Assembly (NCBI GenBank): GCA_940337035.1 | Contig: OW679203.1 | Coordinates: 30,141,495 to 30,205,494 of the forward strand | Direction: 5' to 3' | Source: Agriotes lineatus | Lineage: Eukaryota; Arthropoda; Insecta; Coleoptera; Elateridae | Length of the DNA stretch: 64,000 bases | The notes under the pieces: model-generated | Told to the model about the DNA's origin: nothing | The model's input: the letters and a program-made list of their open reading frames with translations, nothing else | Databases searched by the model: none | Position numbers and translations under genes: made by a program | Shown here: positions 12,826 to 25,418 of the stretch, piece by piece | How positions within the stretch are numbered: the first letter of the stretch is position 1 | Layout of the letters: every line of letters begins with the position of its first letter

Positions 12826-14343
12826 GGCCGAAATGCCCTTTATCCAATGCTTATAGGACACTTCAGACGTTCAACCAAAACGTCGATGCTTCCCACTCGA
12901 ATGCCAAAATCCATTTAATAACAAGCTCGTCCAAGTCCAATAGAATATTTGCATGCAGTGTGCATCCAATCCTAGCTTAAGTGTAGATGTATTCACCTGA
13001 CAGCAACCCCCTTGAAGTTCCAAATTAAACAGGAGACCCAATAGTGACTCTAATGCAGTTTATCCAAATCCTCTGCAGATTTTATTAATCCATGAAGACT
13101 ATTTTATTGTGTTTAGCTGTTCTCTTTCATTTCTGTACCATTTGTAATCTTATCCATTATTCAGTTTGCTTTAAAAATTCGTTTTATTCTTCGTCTAGTT
13201 AATTTTTATTAATCACGCCCTTTAATACACCAACCAGATAATAATATCATTTTATTTAAAAGGTGTTTTATTATTTACGTAAATTTACTCTTACCGAAAA
13301 TACATTTTACATTTTTGAAAAAAATTGTTGTTATTTTTATATCCCCATTCTCCCTAGCAATAATTATTATACCAATTTTTTTACAAGCTACCACTTTTTT
13401 GAATAATCGTTCGACTCTACCTTTCACCTTAATACAAGCTATCTTATGGCTTATTCTGATTGCCCTTTAATACAACTTATGATCTAAAGTCTGATATTAC
13501 TAAATACGTATCTTTACTAAATAACATATTATTGAACTCATGCCAAAACCCTTATGAGAAAATATTAACCACTTTACAATATTTGTATTCAATCTCTTAT
13601 TCATTAAATAAATCTCAAATATTTATGCCGTTCTTTTACTACATAAATCCACCCTTGTACATTTTAATTATTAATTATTTATCCTTCTATAAGTATATAA
13701 GTATTATCATACCTAGGAATACTTACATAAATAATTAGTAGTCTTAAGAAGCTACCACAACAATATATAGAATAGCATTTTCAACTGTTAAATAAAAACG
13801 TTTTATTACTATTGCCACAGTGTAGGAAGAATAACTTTTGTTCCCTTAGGTGTAATAAATTTTGCCATTTTATAATAGGCACTCGTTTCCCATACTGACC
13901 AATTTAGTAGTACATTAATTTCAATTCTATACTGCTCACGAACATGCCTCAAATTCAGTGAAAATTAAACAGGATTTATTCATACAGAGGCGTGTTATTA
14001 ACTCTGTTCAGCATTTTTTATTTGTATCTGGTTGGTTTGATTCAATTTCAATGTCTGGTGCGCTCAATGATAATCCCTTAAACTTTTTGGGGCGTTATGG
14101 TTATGAATCATTGGTTTATGTTGTTCAGCATTTTACTTTCTGAGATGTTGCTCAATAAGTCTATTACTTCAAAATACCCATCAACTTTCTGTTTCCTTAC
14201 ATAGTTTTTTGTAAAGCGTTTTGAAGATGCTTCTTATTATTATTTCGCTAGCAAGAGTTTGATACGACAATGAATTTATCTTTATCGCTTTGTGTAAACA
14301 ACACCTACATTTGGAAGAGATCACCTAGATGACTTCATTCATC
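12826..14343. other. Non-coding AT-rich DNA
   Basis: An open frame at 13460-13738 is very rich in Ile, Tyr, Asn and Leu, as expected from AT-rich sequence, and shows no recognisable domain. The preceding 120 bp read as a hydrophobic stretch only if TGA is taken as Trp, but no mitochondrial gene could be identified. Confidence 0.35.
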
Positions 14344-14649
14344 ATGGAACCCAGTGGCGTAACTATCATATGTGCAGGGGGTGCGAAGAACCTCGGCGCC
14401 GAATCTACATAGGCGCCGCGGTAGCGGAGTTTTTAGTGAACATAAAAGTTTTCCTAGAATAGTGGTTCAAAGCGGCAACAGACTATGATACGTGAGCGCC
14501 ACTGGGCTCTTTTGAGTGCGCAGTAGTATTTTCTCCTTTTGAATAAGTTAGAAGTTCCAGCTCTAGTGTGTGTTTGTGATTCTTAGATTTCATAGTGCAT
14601 AGTGCATAGTAACATACTATAAATTCAAAGTTTTAAACCGCAAATTTCT

Positions 14650-15082
14650 GGCGATTACCTCAGATACAGAGGTCATAGAGAGTGCCAAATTATTTCAAAC
14701 TACGTATGAAACTGATCTCGATGACGGCTTACTAAAGCAACTTGTACAATTTCGATCTTCGTACACAACTAGTATTAAATCTTGCTTATCAGTGAAGGAA
14801 GTGGGAGAAAAATGTCTGTCTAATCACACATCATTGGCTAGCTTTCCAGATTGGTATACAGCTTATATCCTATTTTTTATATCGCGCCACTACAGCCTCC
14901 ACTGAGAGATCTTTTTCTAAATTAAAAATGATTAAAAACTTTTTGCTAAGTAAGATGACCCAAATACGTCTAAAGAGTTTTGCATTACTGAGTATCGAGA
15001 AAGTAAGAGCCAGTACTCTTGGTTTTAATTCACTGATAGATATGTTAGCGTTAGCAAAGTCTCGCAAAAGAGAGTTTAATTA
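14650..15082 (+). pseudogene. hAT transposase C-terminal remnant
   Basis: Read across at least one frameshift, the plus strand gives a region ending HTSLASFPDWYTAYILFF and then ATTASTERSFSKLKMIKNFL, followed by about 45 residues to a stop at 15082. ERSFSKLK with a following run of leucines is the signature of the hAT C-terminal dimerisation domain, of the type found in ZMYM1-like transposases. Most of the catalytic region is missing, so this copy cannot encode an active enzyme. Confidence 0.75.
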
Positions 15083-15212
15083 AAGTGTTATACCTACATA
15101 TTTATGTATCTATAAATTTTATTTTTCTTGTGAATTAGTTAAATTTGTATGCCTTTTACGTGGTTTTTGTTTTTGTATTTTCATATGTATTTTTATGTTT
15201 CATGTTATATTT

Positions 15213-15650
15213 TGCGAGTGTTTGATTTAATGGTAACACCTGTGTTACTTTATGGGTCGGAAACTTGGACGGTTACAGAACTCCTAAAGCAGAAATTGCA
15301 GGTGTAAGTAAATAGGTGTTTGGTGGCAAGTCATTATTTCGTACTAAGATATTTGGGACTTAACAAATCAGGTGAACATAAATATAGAAATTAGGAGAAA
15401 AAAATATGGATGGTTAGGGCATACTTTGCGAAAATGTGACACTAAATTTTGCAGAAAAGTTTTGATTGGGACTCTTAGGGATTCAGAAACAGAGGACGCC
15501 CGCGAGAAACGTGGAAGAGTACTGTAAAACAAGAGACAGGAAAGACTATAGCACAACTGAGCCAAATAGCAAAGGAAAATGACAACTGGAGATAATATAC
15601 CCTATGTCCCAATAGGGAATAATGGGATTATTATTATTATTATTATTATT
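15213..15650 (+). mobile_element. RTE-like non-LTR retrotransposon, 5'-truncated
   Basis: A 438-bp insertion is flanked by perfect 11-bp duplications ATGTTATATTT at 15202-15212 and 15651-15661. It ends in an (ATT)n tail. The translated 5' part reads PVLLYGSETWTVTELLKQKL, and later W-LGHTLRKC and ETWKSTVKQE, which are typical of the region downstream of the reverse transcriptase in RTE-type elements. In-frame stops show it is dead. It lies entirely within the hAT element and is therefore younger than it. Confidence 0.8.
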
Positions 15651-15871
15651 ATGTTATATTTAATAAAAGATTGAAACATCTAAATGTGTTTTATGTTGCA
15701 GTAAGTAACTCTTCATTTTAAGAAAAGAGCTTATTAACTTTCTTTTAAATTGAAAGTGTTGCATCACCAAAAATTACCCCCCTCTTTTTTCTGAAACTTC
15801 TTGTCTACAGCGGCTATCATTTATTCTTGCACACCGGCGCCAAACCGTCTTGTTACGCCACTGATCGAACC

Positions 15872-18800
15872 AGCATAACTGATTACAGCTTGTTCCAAAT
15901 CAACCCCAAAAACAAGTTCTGCCTAATTGTGTACCTACTTCCATATATTGCAGCAATGCCATTGGTTTTGGGAATAGATATCGACTTGATTTTGCTTATA
16001 TAACTAACAATGTCCTGAGATTAGCTCTGAATCACATAAAATATAACATGAAATCCACAATTACGAAAAATTACGTTTACGAAAAGCCATCGTATTAATC
16101 AGAAAAAGTATGAACAAAATACATCGTCTGCGGAAAAGGCTACCTGTGACAGCTATACACCAGTCTATTGACTAGCGACATTTGTGGATTGCTGACGGAG
16201 AAAGTGTTTCGATAATATTAAGTTTCCCTGAACTATTGTTCTTTTATGTAAGATGGAAGTACCTCAAGGAGACCATAGTGGCTTACCGATAATTTATTTA
16301 TATGTAGTCCCTTTAGTGTGAAACCCTTTTGCAGTAATAGAACTGTGAAGTTTTTCTTGCCTACAAATTGGATTATAAATAAATTATGCACAAGTTACAA
16401 TTTGTGCGACGTTATCTGCGCCGCACAAAGCCATCTGCTCGCGAAAAGATGCCACACGAGAGCATATAAGCCCCACCTAGGTTCTCCTAGATAAACGAAG
16501 TGAAAGGACTCCTCAAACCAGTAAAAGAAAGCAATGCCCGGGCACCCACTTAACCCGTTCTTTTCAAACTTAAATTCAGAACTTGAGAAGACTACAATCG
16601 AGCTTCAGTCGGTAGCACCCTTAGGCTCTGGACGAAGCCTAGGGCATCCTTCAGTCGCTGTCATGAATAATCCTGCTGAGCGAAGAGTTGCAGTCCTGAA
16701 CCCGATAAGTCCAGTTAGGTACTACCGCTTGGGGGCGACCGCTTGAATGTTCTATTCCCCAAACCGCGTTCAAGTACAAGAAGTTGTACTCCTAGCTTCT
16801 TCCTGAGAAGTTAAACTGCCATGAATCTTATCCTGACTCTTCCTGCTTGGGTTACCCAAACTGCCTTTAGCACTCTCCTGTCAAAGGTTCCTTCACGGTT
16901 GAATCAAAGACATTCGGAAGAACGTGTTGAATAGCTTAGAGATCTGTCTCTACGTCCAATATTAGGAAACACGAAATATTGTGTTGACTATATGCAGCTG
17001 ATTTTCTGATATTTAATTCCTAATTAAAGGCGCAAGGAATATCGTATAATATATTGACTACCTGGAATTAATTCTCTGGTACGTAACACCTGCAGCTCTA
17101 AGAGAAATGCGCAAGGAAGATTGTGTTGACTAACTTAGGAACCTACGCGTTAAAATCAAAGGCCCACGGGAAATCGTTATGACGGGTTTGAACGAGATTT
17201 TACCTTACAATTAACTATTTCCTAACCTGTTTTCCGTTTCGATCTCAGTCAATGGCGAAGTCAGGCTGCAAAACCGAGTTCTTGTATAACCGGTTGCTGG
17301 CGCCGCTCCAATGCATAATTTGCAAACCCAGGTGCTAGCTGAAAGTTTGTCGGAAGCCGCGGCCAAGCACGTAGGGTCCGACGGACAGAAAGGCAAGTAT
17401 AATTTGGCCCACCAAACAGCAAATTTCAGCGGCTTTGGACCAAGGCGAAGCGTACAGAAGTTCACCGAAAATACTTTCTAAGGAACCGGAAAACCCATAT
17501 CTACTACAGACCCACTTTGAACAGCTTCCCGAATTCCAGCGTTCAGCTGGCCCGATGTCCGCGCTACAAAATAGTCGTGTGAGTTTGTGAAGAAAGGTCT
17601 CAGGACTTTGGGGTTCCATCCAAAGTTTATGGAAGAGCACCCAATTTACTTTCCTGGCACCTTTATTTCCAGAACACACCGATTTACACTCTTTTAAAGC
17701 AGCGAAGTCTGCGTACACTAAAACATCTGTTGCTAACCTGCCATATTTGCAAACAAAGTGAAGTTAGGGCTTAAGTTAGATAATTTTCAAATGCTGCCCG
17801 GTGTGGTGCAGCATCGCTGGCGTTCGAGATCGCTCAAGAACCACATTTGTTTATTTTTATTATTAATACATTTAATTAGGTGGCAGACATTATTTGTTTT
17901 TTACTGTAACTTTAAGAATAAATATTGTACGGTCGACTACATTTTATCACTTTAGAGATCTTCCACTTCTGCACAAGAACTACCTGTGTTGCAATAAGAA
18001 GTAATATTAATTAAAATGAATGAACCAAACCAGAGTAATCATTGCATCGCTGCTGAAACAGGAACAATCTCCAGTTCAAGTATATCTTTTTTACAGAATT
18101 ATATCTACGATGATATACTAAAGACTTGTTATGAATCTATTCTACCATAAACCGAGAGGTTTCTGTATTACATTACTGTTGCTATTTGAAACGTCGTCGA
18201 CAAATAGTAAATAAAGAAATTTTAATAGGCTTAAATTAGCTTCTGGCAGTAAATAGGCGGCCCACACAGGGTCGAATCTTAATACAACGCGGTCGTAGAA
18301 AATCTGCGGCCACGCGTAACATCCACAATTATTCCAAATTGCGACCAATTAGAAACTCGGAATAGGATCGGGATAAGGATTATTAGAAATGAAGATTGGC
18401 GCCGTTCGCAATATTAATCCCCAATTTGAATTGCATGGCCCTTGGCTGAGTCGATTCCGGCAGACTACGTCTTGCTACTTAGTGAGATTTTACATAACTT
18501 GCAGTTCTTTTTCGTATTCTCGAGGTAACTGGGGTGGAATATTGAGCAGACGTTCATTATATTCAGAGGGTTATGCGATAACCGTTGCAGCGCTGCCCGC
18601 CTGCGAGCAGCTGGAATAAACTGGAGAAATGTGGAAGCGACCTGCTCCTAGGATGAGGATATTTGTGCAATGTTGATGACTGTCTAAATTTGATGTTTTT
18701 GTAATACGTGTTTGCTTCTGGCTTGGACTAAATTAGATCGAGCAAAGAACGGCTGCTGCATAAAACCCGGGAGTTTTGTATCTTGCTGTTCTGAATTTAC

Positions 18801-19455
18801 TTCCTTTTTAGGGCTGTCAAAGCTGTAAAGAATTACAACGCATAAAATAAGTTTTGTTGATGTAAACGGGAAAAATCAATCTAACAGCAAGATTGATTTA
18901 ACTGATACATTTTTAAAGCTCATAAAATTTTGTTAGCTAGATATTTTTTAAGCTCCATCATCATTAAGACAAAACCCTCACTGTTTCCCCAAATTATAGA
19001 CTTGCAGGTTGTGAGCAGTAGCTGCATCCCACCACCGGACTACAAAGAATACGCGACAATGATACGGTGATAAGTTCGAGCTATAGTAGTTGGGTAGGAT
19101 GTCGCAGAATTAACCACCGGTTTTTAAAAATTAGATATTCCACTGGTGCAACAAAGTACAGACCCTATTTTAGAAAAGGATGAAAAATTCCTTAACGTTT
19201 TTTTCCCATTGGGATCTGGATCTTATTGGCGTTCTTTAGCCTTGGGGTAACATTTCGTACATGTTCTTAGAAATACTTTTATTTTCCATAAGTATTAGTC
19301 TTCTGCTACCGGTTTTAGTTTTAGCTTATTTCTTTTGGTTTTGCTTTCACCCTTTTTCTTCGTCAAGGATAAAAATGTTAGCTATGTGCAAATGTTACTT
19401 TTAATTAAGTAATAATTCTTGAGGCAACGAAAAATAGGTAGAATTTAATTTTTAA
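15872..19455. other. Non-coding DNA, no gene recognised
   Basis: At about 16930-17180, three degenerate units containing CGCAAGGAA(G/T)AT and TGTGTTGACTA repeat roughly every 75-85 bp. A GC-richer zone at 16530-17720 has open frames on both strands, the longest on the minus strand at 17335-17718. It is rich in Cys and Trp and matches no family I know. It may be an old repeat. The rest is AT-rich without signals. Confidence 0.4.
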
Positions 19456-19460
19456 GTTGC

Positions 19461-19695
19461 TGTTGTGTCCCGAATGAAACGCTACCAGCAGAACATCAGG
19501 ACACCAGGTTCTTCAAATAGAGAGTACATACAGTTACTCGGTACAAACTTTATTTAATATATACTTTGTTGAAACTATACACACCAAGTGCACAATTGAC
19601 GTTTTAAGTTATAATTTTGACATTAACATATTTTTCTAAAAAATCCTATAGTCCATGACTGAAATTACAAACATAAAAAATACATGTCTCCAACA
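19461..19695 (-). repeat. 3' LTR of BEL/Pao element
   Basis: This 235-bp LTR lies at the left because the element reads on the minus strand. It aligns end to end with the interrupted LTR at 28165-28230 plus 30469-30637, with a few substitutions (for example TGTCCCGAATG against TGCCCCGAATG). It is intact. Confidence 0.92.
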
Positions 19696-19712
19696 TTCTC
19701 CCACCTGAGGAA
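19696..19712 (-). promoter_or_regulatory. Polypurine tract of BEL/Pao element
   Basis: Directly upstream of the 3' LTR, the minus strand reads CTCAGGTGGGAGAA. This purine-rich run is in the right place to prime plus-strand DNA synthesis. Confidence 0.6.
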
Positions 19713-19795
19713 CGATTACCTTATTATAATGAGTGACTCATCTGTCAAAGGAGACATAATTCATGTAATTACAAATACAGAAGGTAAATGAAAAA

Positions 19796-21034
19796 CTATG
19801 AAACAAATCTTTTTGGCGTCTTGATCTGACGGCCACTCCTAGTACATTTCACTTTATTAGTTGCTCTGCTTTCGATATAAGAAATGATATCTGTCACTTC
19901 CGCACTATCACAATTTTTAGGTAGAACTTCATCTTTCCTTGAATTATTTTGCTCGCTGGAACAGGGTTTCTGAAAGGTGACTCGGCTGCTCGCCTCCTCT
20001 CTGACATCCGATGTGGAATCTTCAACACTTCCTGAGCTATCGATCCATTCTAAAGGATAAACTTTCTGCACTGGTCTAATCAGGGATCCTCTTGCAGTTT
20101 TGACTCGAACTAGACGAATTTTGTTGTCTTTTTCTGCAATCAGTTCTATGATACGACCTAGGGGCCAGTCCAGTCGTTTATGATTTTCGTCACTGACAAG
20201 TACTATTTTCCCTAGAACAACTTGTCGGCATTTTTTCTTAGCGACCATTGATCTTAGTTGTCCTAGATACTCATTGCGAAACCTACGGCGTAACATGGTT
20301 CTCAACTTCTGTTTGTAGATTATCTTGCGACTGAGGAACGTCTCGTCTACAGCATCACAATCTGGAATACGACATTCCGCTTGGTCACGCAGAAACATTG
20401 CTGGAGATAGTGTTACCAAGTCTTCAGAGTCCCCAGACAAATACGTAAGAGGTCTAGAATTTATTACAGCTTCGCAGTCGCATAAAGCTGTTAGGAGATC
20501 TTCATAAAATAGCGAAGTACGTCTAAGTACTCTGCGTAGCAGTTGCTTCAATACACCAACTAGCCGTTCCCAGAATCCACCCCACCATGGAGCTGCTGGT
20601 GGATTGAAATGCCAATTGATTCGTTGTACAGAGGCGAATTTGGAAATACTATCCCAATTCAATCGTTTGAAAGCGTTTTCGGTACCCACAAAGTTTGTCG
20701 CGTTATCACTATATACAGTTTTAGGTCTACCACGTCTTGCTATGAATCGACGAAGGGCTTGTATGAAACTATGAGCAGATAAAGAAGTGGAAAGTTCTAA
20801 GTGCACTGCCCGATAAACCGCACACGTAAAAAGACATACCCACACTTTCTCGCCGTTTTTCAGGTACAATGGTCCCGCCAAGTCAACACCAGTTACTTCA
20901 AAGGCCACAGCGTCCCGAACTCTATCAACTGGAAGGGGTGGTGTCTCCATATCAAACCGTTTCGAACGATATCTGTTACAGATAACACACTTGGAAATAA
21001 TGGATGTATTGCCCGACGACCACCGAGAATCCAA
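19796..21034 (-). pseudogene. BEL/Pao integrase core and C-terminal domain
   Basis: This 412-residue open segment holds the catalytic triad context: GVDLAGPL, YSDNATNFVG and GGFWERLVG supply the two Asp and the Glu of the DDE integrase. The N-terminal CVICNRYRSK provides the second half of the zinc-binding domain. Downstream, a VLVSDENHKRLDWPLGRI region matches the DUF5641-type C-terminal domain of BEL polyproteins. It ends at a stop 100 bp before the 3' LTR, which is normal spacing. It is out of frame with the preceding segment, so it is only a piece of the original polyprotein. The start shown is just the open-frame limit. Confidence 0.88.
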
Positions 21035-21195
21035 TATGTCTCCCTCAGTAGGCTCAAGAGTCCTTGTGTCCCATCATGACAGGAATTGACATGAGAGTCA
21101 AAAATCATCCTTCTCACCACGGGGTATTTTGCTGACAAAACAATTGGAAAACGAAAATCTCTCACATCTTCCATTCCTGAAATCCTGGTTTTCAA
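20893..21195 (-). pseudogene. BEL/Pao integrase zinc-binding segment
   Basis: The segment contains HVNSCHDGTQGLLSLLRETYW, the His-His part of the H2C2 integrase zinc domain. It follows the RNase H segment in the same frame, separated by a single TGA stop at 21196-21198. It shifts out of frame near 21030, where the correct sequence continues in the next segment. So it is one coding region broken by one stop and one frameshift. Confidence 0.8.
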
Positions 21196-21198
21196 TCA

Positions 21199-22152
21199 AA
21201 TCAATCCATCTTCGTCTTTGAAAGGATTCAGGGAGTCTATATTTTTCTCATTTTCCTCTCCGAAACTTTTCTTCTGTACGACTTTCAAGATGAACTTTTC
21301 GGCATTTATAATTTCTTCGGCACTGAGTTTATTCCTACGTTTAATTGGATTTCTTGAATTGAATATGAATCGTAAAATCCATGCTATCATTCGAAGGGTT
21401 TTACTATTCTTCGAAAAGTAGTTCAAATGCCAATAGTCAGAACTGTTATTCATCATGGAGGTTACTGTGACCAATCTTGTCTTCCTCTCCCTGCTTATCT
21501 CTTCCTCATTGCACACGATATCTTCTTGTGGCCATAGTTCAGGAATCTCATATAGCCACTTTGGGCCTTCCCACCACTTAGATTCATAGAGATATCGCGC
21601 AGAACAACCACGAGATGGAAGATCCGCTGGATTGAGAGAACCAGGTACATGTCTCCATGATTCAAATGGAGTTAACGCACGAATTTCTCGTACTCTATTC
21701 CAAACAAATGTTGCCCATTCATCCTTTCGTCGAATCCAAGACAATACATTCGTTGAGTCGCTCCAAAAATAACATTCTACTTTGTCTTTACAGTTTTTCT
21801 GTACGGAATCGTACAATCGGGCTCCAATAGACGCAGCTAATAATTCCAGCCTCGGAATCGAAACCTTTTTTAAAGGTGCCACTCTTGATTTGGCAGCCAA
21901 TAAATGTACAGAAACTCCATTTGTTTCAACTCTCAGGAATACTGTCGCTGCATAGGCTTCTTGACTAGCATTTACAAAACAATGAATGCTATATTTTCCC
22001 ATTTTCGTAGAATCATAGCCAATCGACCTAGGAATTTTAATTCCTGTCAAATATAGGAGTTCTTTGACCCAACTGATAAATATATTTTTCAGTTCGTCAT
22101 GAACAGGTGTATCCCAATTCAATTGTTTTTCCCAGGTTCGTTGCAGTAACAA
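21199..22152 (-). pseudogene. BEL/Pao RNase H region (peptidase A17 family)
   Basis: The 318 residues correspond to the connection and RNase H region of BEL polyproteins. IPRLELLAA and FWSDSTNVLSWI give the catalytic Glu and second Asp. The first catalytic Asp, normally within F-DAS, reads FVNAS, so it is Asn here. The segment joins the upstream RT remainder through a frameshift at about 22140 and ends at a premature TGA. The Asn substitution alone would be expected to disable RNase H. Confidence 0.82.
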
Positions 22153-22546
22153 TTTAGGACATAATGAAGCCGGGCAGGTGAAACCAATCGGGTCAAATAT
22201 TTGTTGTGCCCTTGAAAGAATTGTCCTCTTGTTACTATTTGTTCACCAACTTTGCTGATGTTTTCTTGTTGGATACTCAAAGTATCTTCATTAGTGTTCC
22301 AGTTTAAACCAAGTACATGTACGGTCACAAGTTCATCAGAATCATATTTCGTATGCTCCCACTCTCGTAGGTCAAATTTTGCCTCTGACATGAGTATACT
22401 AGATTCTCGAACTAATTTTTATAGTGTTTCTTCATCAGGAACACTGGTAACACAGTTATCTACGTAAAAACTTTCTGATAACTTCTTTACTGTTTCCTGT
22501 GAATATAGTGATCCTGGTTCAAAAGATTTTTTTAAACATTCATCAA
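22119..22546 (-). pseudogene. BEL/Pao RT second half, downstream of nested insertion
   Basis: The minus-strand frame left of the nested non-LTR element carries FYVDNCVTSV, the RT catalytic motif in the YVDN form seen in BEL elements, followed by an acidic linker and a premature stop near 22420. It then reads through VHVLGLNWNTNEDTL. The first half of RT lies on the other side of the insertion at 25559-26300. A frameshift near 22140 separates it from the RNase H segment. Confidence 0.75.
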
Positions 22547-22550
22547 GATG

Positions 22551-22576
22551 ATAATAATAATAATAATAATAATAAT
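22551..22576 (+). repeat. AAT microsatellite, 3' tail of non-LTR element
   Basis: Eight or so AAT units lie exactly at the left border of the nested non-LTR element. This is its 3' tail in minus-strand orientation. Confidence 0.8.
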
Positions 22577-22840
22577 GTCTTTATTGAACTATTTACAGTA
22601 AAATATCAAATCCACAGTAAATATGCAGCAACAGGGCGGAGTTCAGCATGGAGCGCAAGGCAGATGTTGCTCTTCCACCCAACCCTGTGCCTATTAATTA
22701 CATAAATACAGAAACATTGAGCCAGTATGGTACTGTTGACGAGCCAGATGAACTCTCCAGGTGCAGAGGTCATTGCAATTAATATAATAGTAAGAATCAT
22801 TCTTAACAGTGAGTAAATAACTAAAATTACAAATTACAAA

Positions 22841-23590
22841 TTAGAAATGAGCTATTATTGAAAGATTTCCAGATAATAATAAATTCCTTAAACGTGTTTT
22901 AAATATTTTCGGCGATAAAGATTTTAAATCATAAGGAAGTGTATTATAAATGCTTACAATATTAAAAGAGAACGACCTCTTAAACATTTCTGTGGAGCGA
23001 ATAGGAGGTGTTAAAAGCCCCTTATGACGTAGATTTAAATTATGAACGTCTGTAAGGAAGCTTAGTTTGTTGTATAAATAAGGCGGACAATAACTTAGAA
23101 TAATCCTGTGGTACAAACACGTCGCATGAAATAGCCTACGTTGGCTCATATTTAGCCAATTAACCTCTTTTAATTTGTATGAAATACGTTCGTATTTTCT
23201 GACACCAAAAATTAATCGCAAACATGCATTTTGCAAAGTTTGGATCTTTGCGGAATCAACAAAGTACAAACAAGGACCATAAAGTACATCGCAATAGTTA
23301 AATTTCGACAATACAAGAGTTTCACACAAATTAACCTTTAACTTTTGGCTAAACAAATGCCTATTTTGAAAAATGAGTTTCAAACTTGCGTAAGCTGCCT
23401 GGATGCATTTTGACACATGACGATCAAACCGAAATTCCTGATCTACAAAAATTCCCAAACTTTTTACAGTTTTAGATAGGGGCAGGCGATTGTCCTGAAT
23501 TTTGATATTAATTTCTGCAGATACTCTAGCAATGTCACTAGGCCTCCTAATAATATGACAGCAGATTTGGAAGCATTTATTTGTAGACAA
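22841..23590 (-). pseudogene. Non-LTR RT C-terminal region
   Basis: The roughly 250-residue segment includes LGIFVDQEFRFDRHV, LVLSKFNYCDVLYGP and LQNACLRLIFGV. These belong to the thumb and post-RT region of Jockey/CR1-like polymerases. It ends with an LPYDLKSLSPKIFKTRL-type tail and a stop at 22841. It continues the RT segment to the right through a frameshift near 23520-23590. There is no RNase H domain. Confidence 0.8.
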
Positions 23591-24072
23591 TGTTCCGCAG
23601 AGATATGAAATATAGCTTCAAGGTCTTTATTTACAAGTTCACAGGCTAGATGTACATTGCTAAGATTAAATGAATGATATATCTGCGTATCATCGGCATA
23701 AAGATGATATAAGCATGATTGTAGAACAGAAGGAAGATTAGATGTATAAATAATGTACAACAAAGGGCCAAGGATGGAACCCTGTGGTACTCCAGCACTT
23801 ACATCACGGAAGCTAGACACCTGTCCTGCGTATCTCACTGCTTGTTTGCGATTCTTCAAGTAATTAGCGAGTAGTGCAATTGAACTATCACTTAAACCAG
23901 TAAAATGCAATATAGCGAGAAGAATTTTATGGCTTAAAGTATCAAAGGCCTTAGAATAATCCAAAAGCACTAACAGTGTGAGTTGACCCCTATTAGTGGA
24001 CTCAAACACATCATCAGCTACTTTAAGTAACGCTGTGCAACAACTGTAACCTGATCTAAAACCGGATTGCAT
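23520..24072 (-). pseudogene. Non-LTR reverse transcriptase core
   Basis: The RT motifs are clear: LLDYSKAFDTLSHK (motif A, Asp present), GVPQGSILGPLLY (motif B) and LYADDTQIYH (motif C, catalytic YADD intact). QSGFRSGYSC upstream is also typical. The segment is joined to the endonuclease/RT start by a frameshift near 24072-24130 and to the C-terminal part by another near 23520. Confidence 0.88.
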
Positions 24073-24107
24073 ATCAGGTAAAATGCTATTACTGTGTAAG
24101 TGAACCT

Positions 24108-25418
24108 TTAGTTGTGTTGCAAGAACTTTTTCAAAGATTTTGACATAGTGGGCAGAATACTGATAGGGCGCAGATCTTTAAAATTATTAGGTGTAGAAAT
24201 TTTAGGAATAGGAGTCACATAAGACATGCGCCAGAGATCTGGAAAAACTGAATTAACTAAACAAAAATTTATTATATGAGTGATATGAGGAAGTAAGTAC
24301 GGTAGAACTAATTTTATCATTTGTATATCAATCTGGTCAACACCTGTAGCACGAGTTTTAATGGAAGTAATGATTTTTAAAATGACAACTTCATCGACAG
24401 GCTGAAATTCGAGTATTGAATTAACAGATTGCTTAATATTAGTATTGTAAAAATTCAACAAGTTCTGATTATTAGAAACGATATTTGGAGTAGATTCAAT
24501 AAAGAAGTTATTGATTTTTTCTGGGTCTGCCAATTGCTGGGGTAACAGTAATTGGTTTTTATTTTTAGTTATATTTAACTGTTTAAGTTGCTTCCATATG
24601 CACTTTGAATCAGCACTGCGAAAACGCTTTTCATAAAAGACTTTTTTTTCTCTGCGTATGGCAGTAGTGACTAAATTCCGCATTTGTTTATAGAAATTCC
24701 AGTGTTGAGGAGCTTTAGTTCGTTTAAAACGGCGTAATGCATTATCACGCTCGGACATCATACATTTGATGTTGTAAGTAAGCCAGGGAGCAGGAGATTT
24801 CGTAATTCTAGACGTGACAACAGGTGCAAACAAATTAAATATGAGAGTCAAACTAGTGTTAAAAAAGTTCAATTTATCGTCTATATTATCAAGAGAATAT
24901 ATATTGTTCCAAGGAATTGAACGTAAGCGCTGATTAAACGAGTCATAGTCAAAATCTTTGAAATCTCGATAGGATATTATACGAGGTTTACTTACAGGCG
25001 TATTAACTTGGATTTTACAAAAAATAAGTTCATGGTCCGCAACTTCGTCGGCATTCTCAGTTCCAGAGTTGATAATCAGGTCATTATTACTACATAAAAT
25101 AAGATCCAAAAGAGTTGCATTTGTGGCAGAAGTACGCGTAGGTTCGTTGATGACTTGATACAGACCAGTTCTGTCTAGGAGATTATATAAAGCTTTAGAA
25201 TCACACGAGTCAAAATTTAGTAAGTTTATATTAAAATCGCCTAGACAGAATAGCTCATCATGTGTGGGTATAATGATAGACAAAGTAGTGTCAAAAACAT
25301 CCAGGAAGTTAGCATAATAATAATTAGGAGGCTTGTAGACAACTTCTACAGCAAATTGTTGTTTACCAATACTCACAGTTAACCAAAGCTGCTCGATCAT
25401 GCGACTCGTTTGCAGCAC
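24108..25418 (-). pseudogene. Non-LTR endonuclease (partial) and RT N-terminus
   Basis: The first about 150 residues are the second half of an APE-type endonuclease. CLGDFNINLL and DEVADHELI supply the late catalytic Asp-Asn and Asp-His pairs. A linker with APWLTYNIKCMM and RFRSADSKCIWKQL follows, and the segment runs into the RT start (VTPIPKIS, LRPISILPTMSK). The amino-terminal endonuclease is missing because the insertion is 5'-truncated. A frameshift follows the last motif. Confidence 0.85.

Larger units (their letters stand above)
14352..15863 (+). mobile_element. hAT DNA transposon, decayed, with nested RTE-like insertion
   Basis: The ends are inverted repeats, CAGTGGCGTAACTA at 14352 and TTGTTACGCCACTG ending at 15863. 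They are flanked by 8-bp duplications ATGGAACC (14344-14351) and ATCGAACC (15864-15871), which differ at one base; 8 bp is the hAT hallmark. A plus-strand transposase remnant lies inside. A 438-bp RTE-like fragment is inserted downstream of it, so the element proper was about 1.06 kb when that insertion arrived and was already non-autonomous. Its termini match those of the hAT at 28231-30460, so the two belong to related families. Confidence 0.85.

Noticed and set aside
13300..13738. Nuclear copy of mitochondrial DNA
   Set aside because: The sequence is hydrophobic in one frame with TGA read as Trp, but I could not match it to any mitochondrial gene.
16534..17718. GC-richer open frames as exons of a host gene
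   Set aside because: Open on both strands, no known domain, no clear splice sites; more likely an old repeat.
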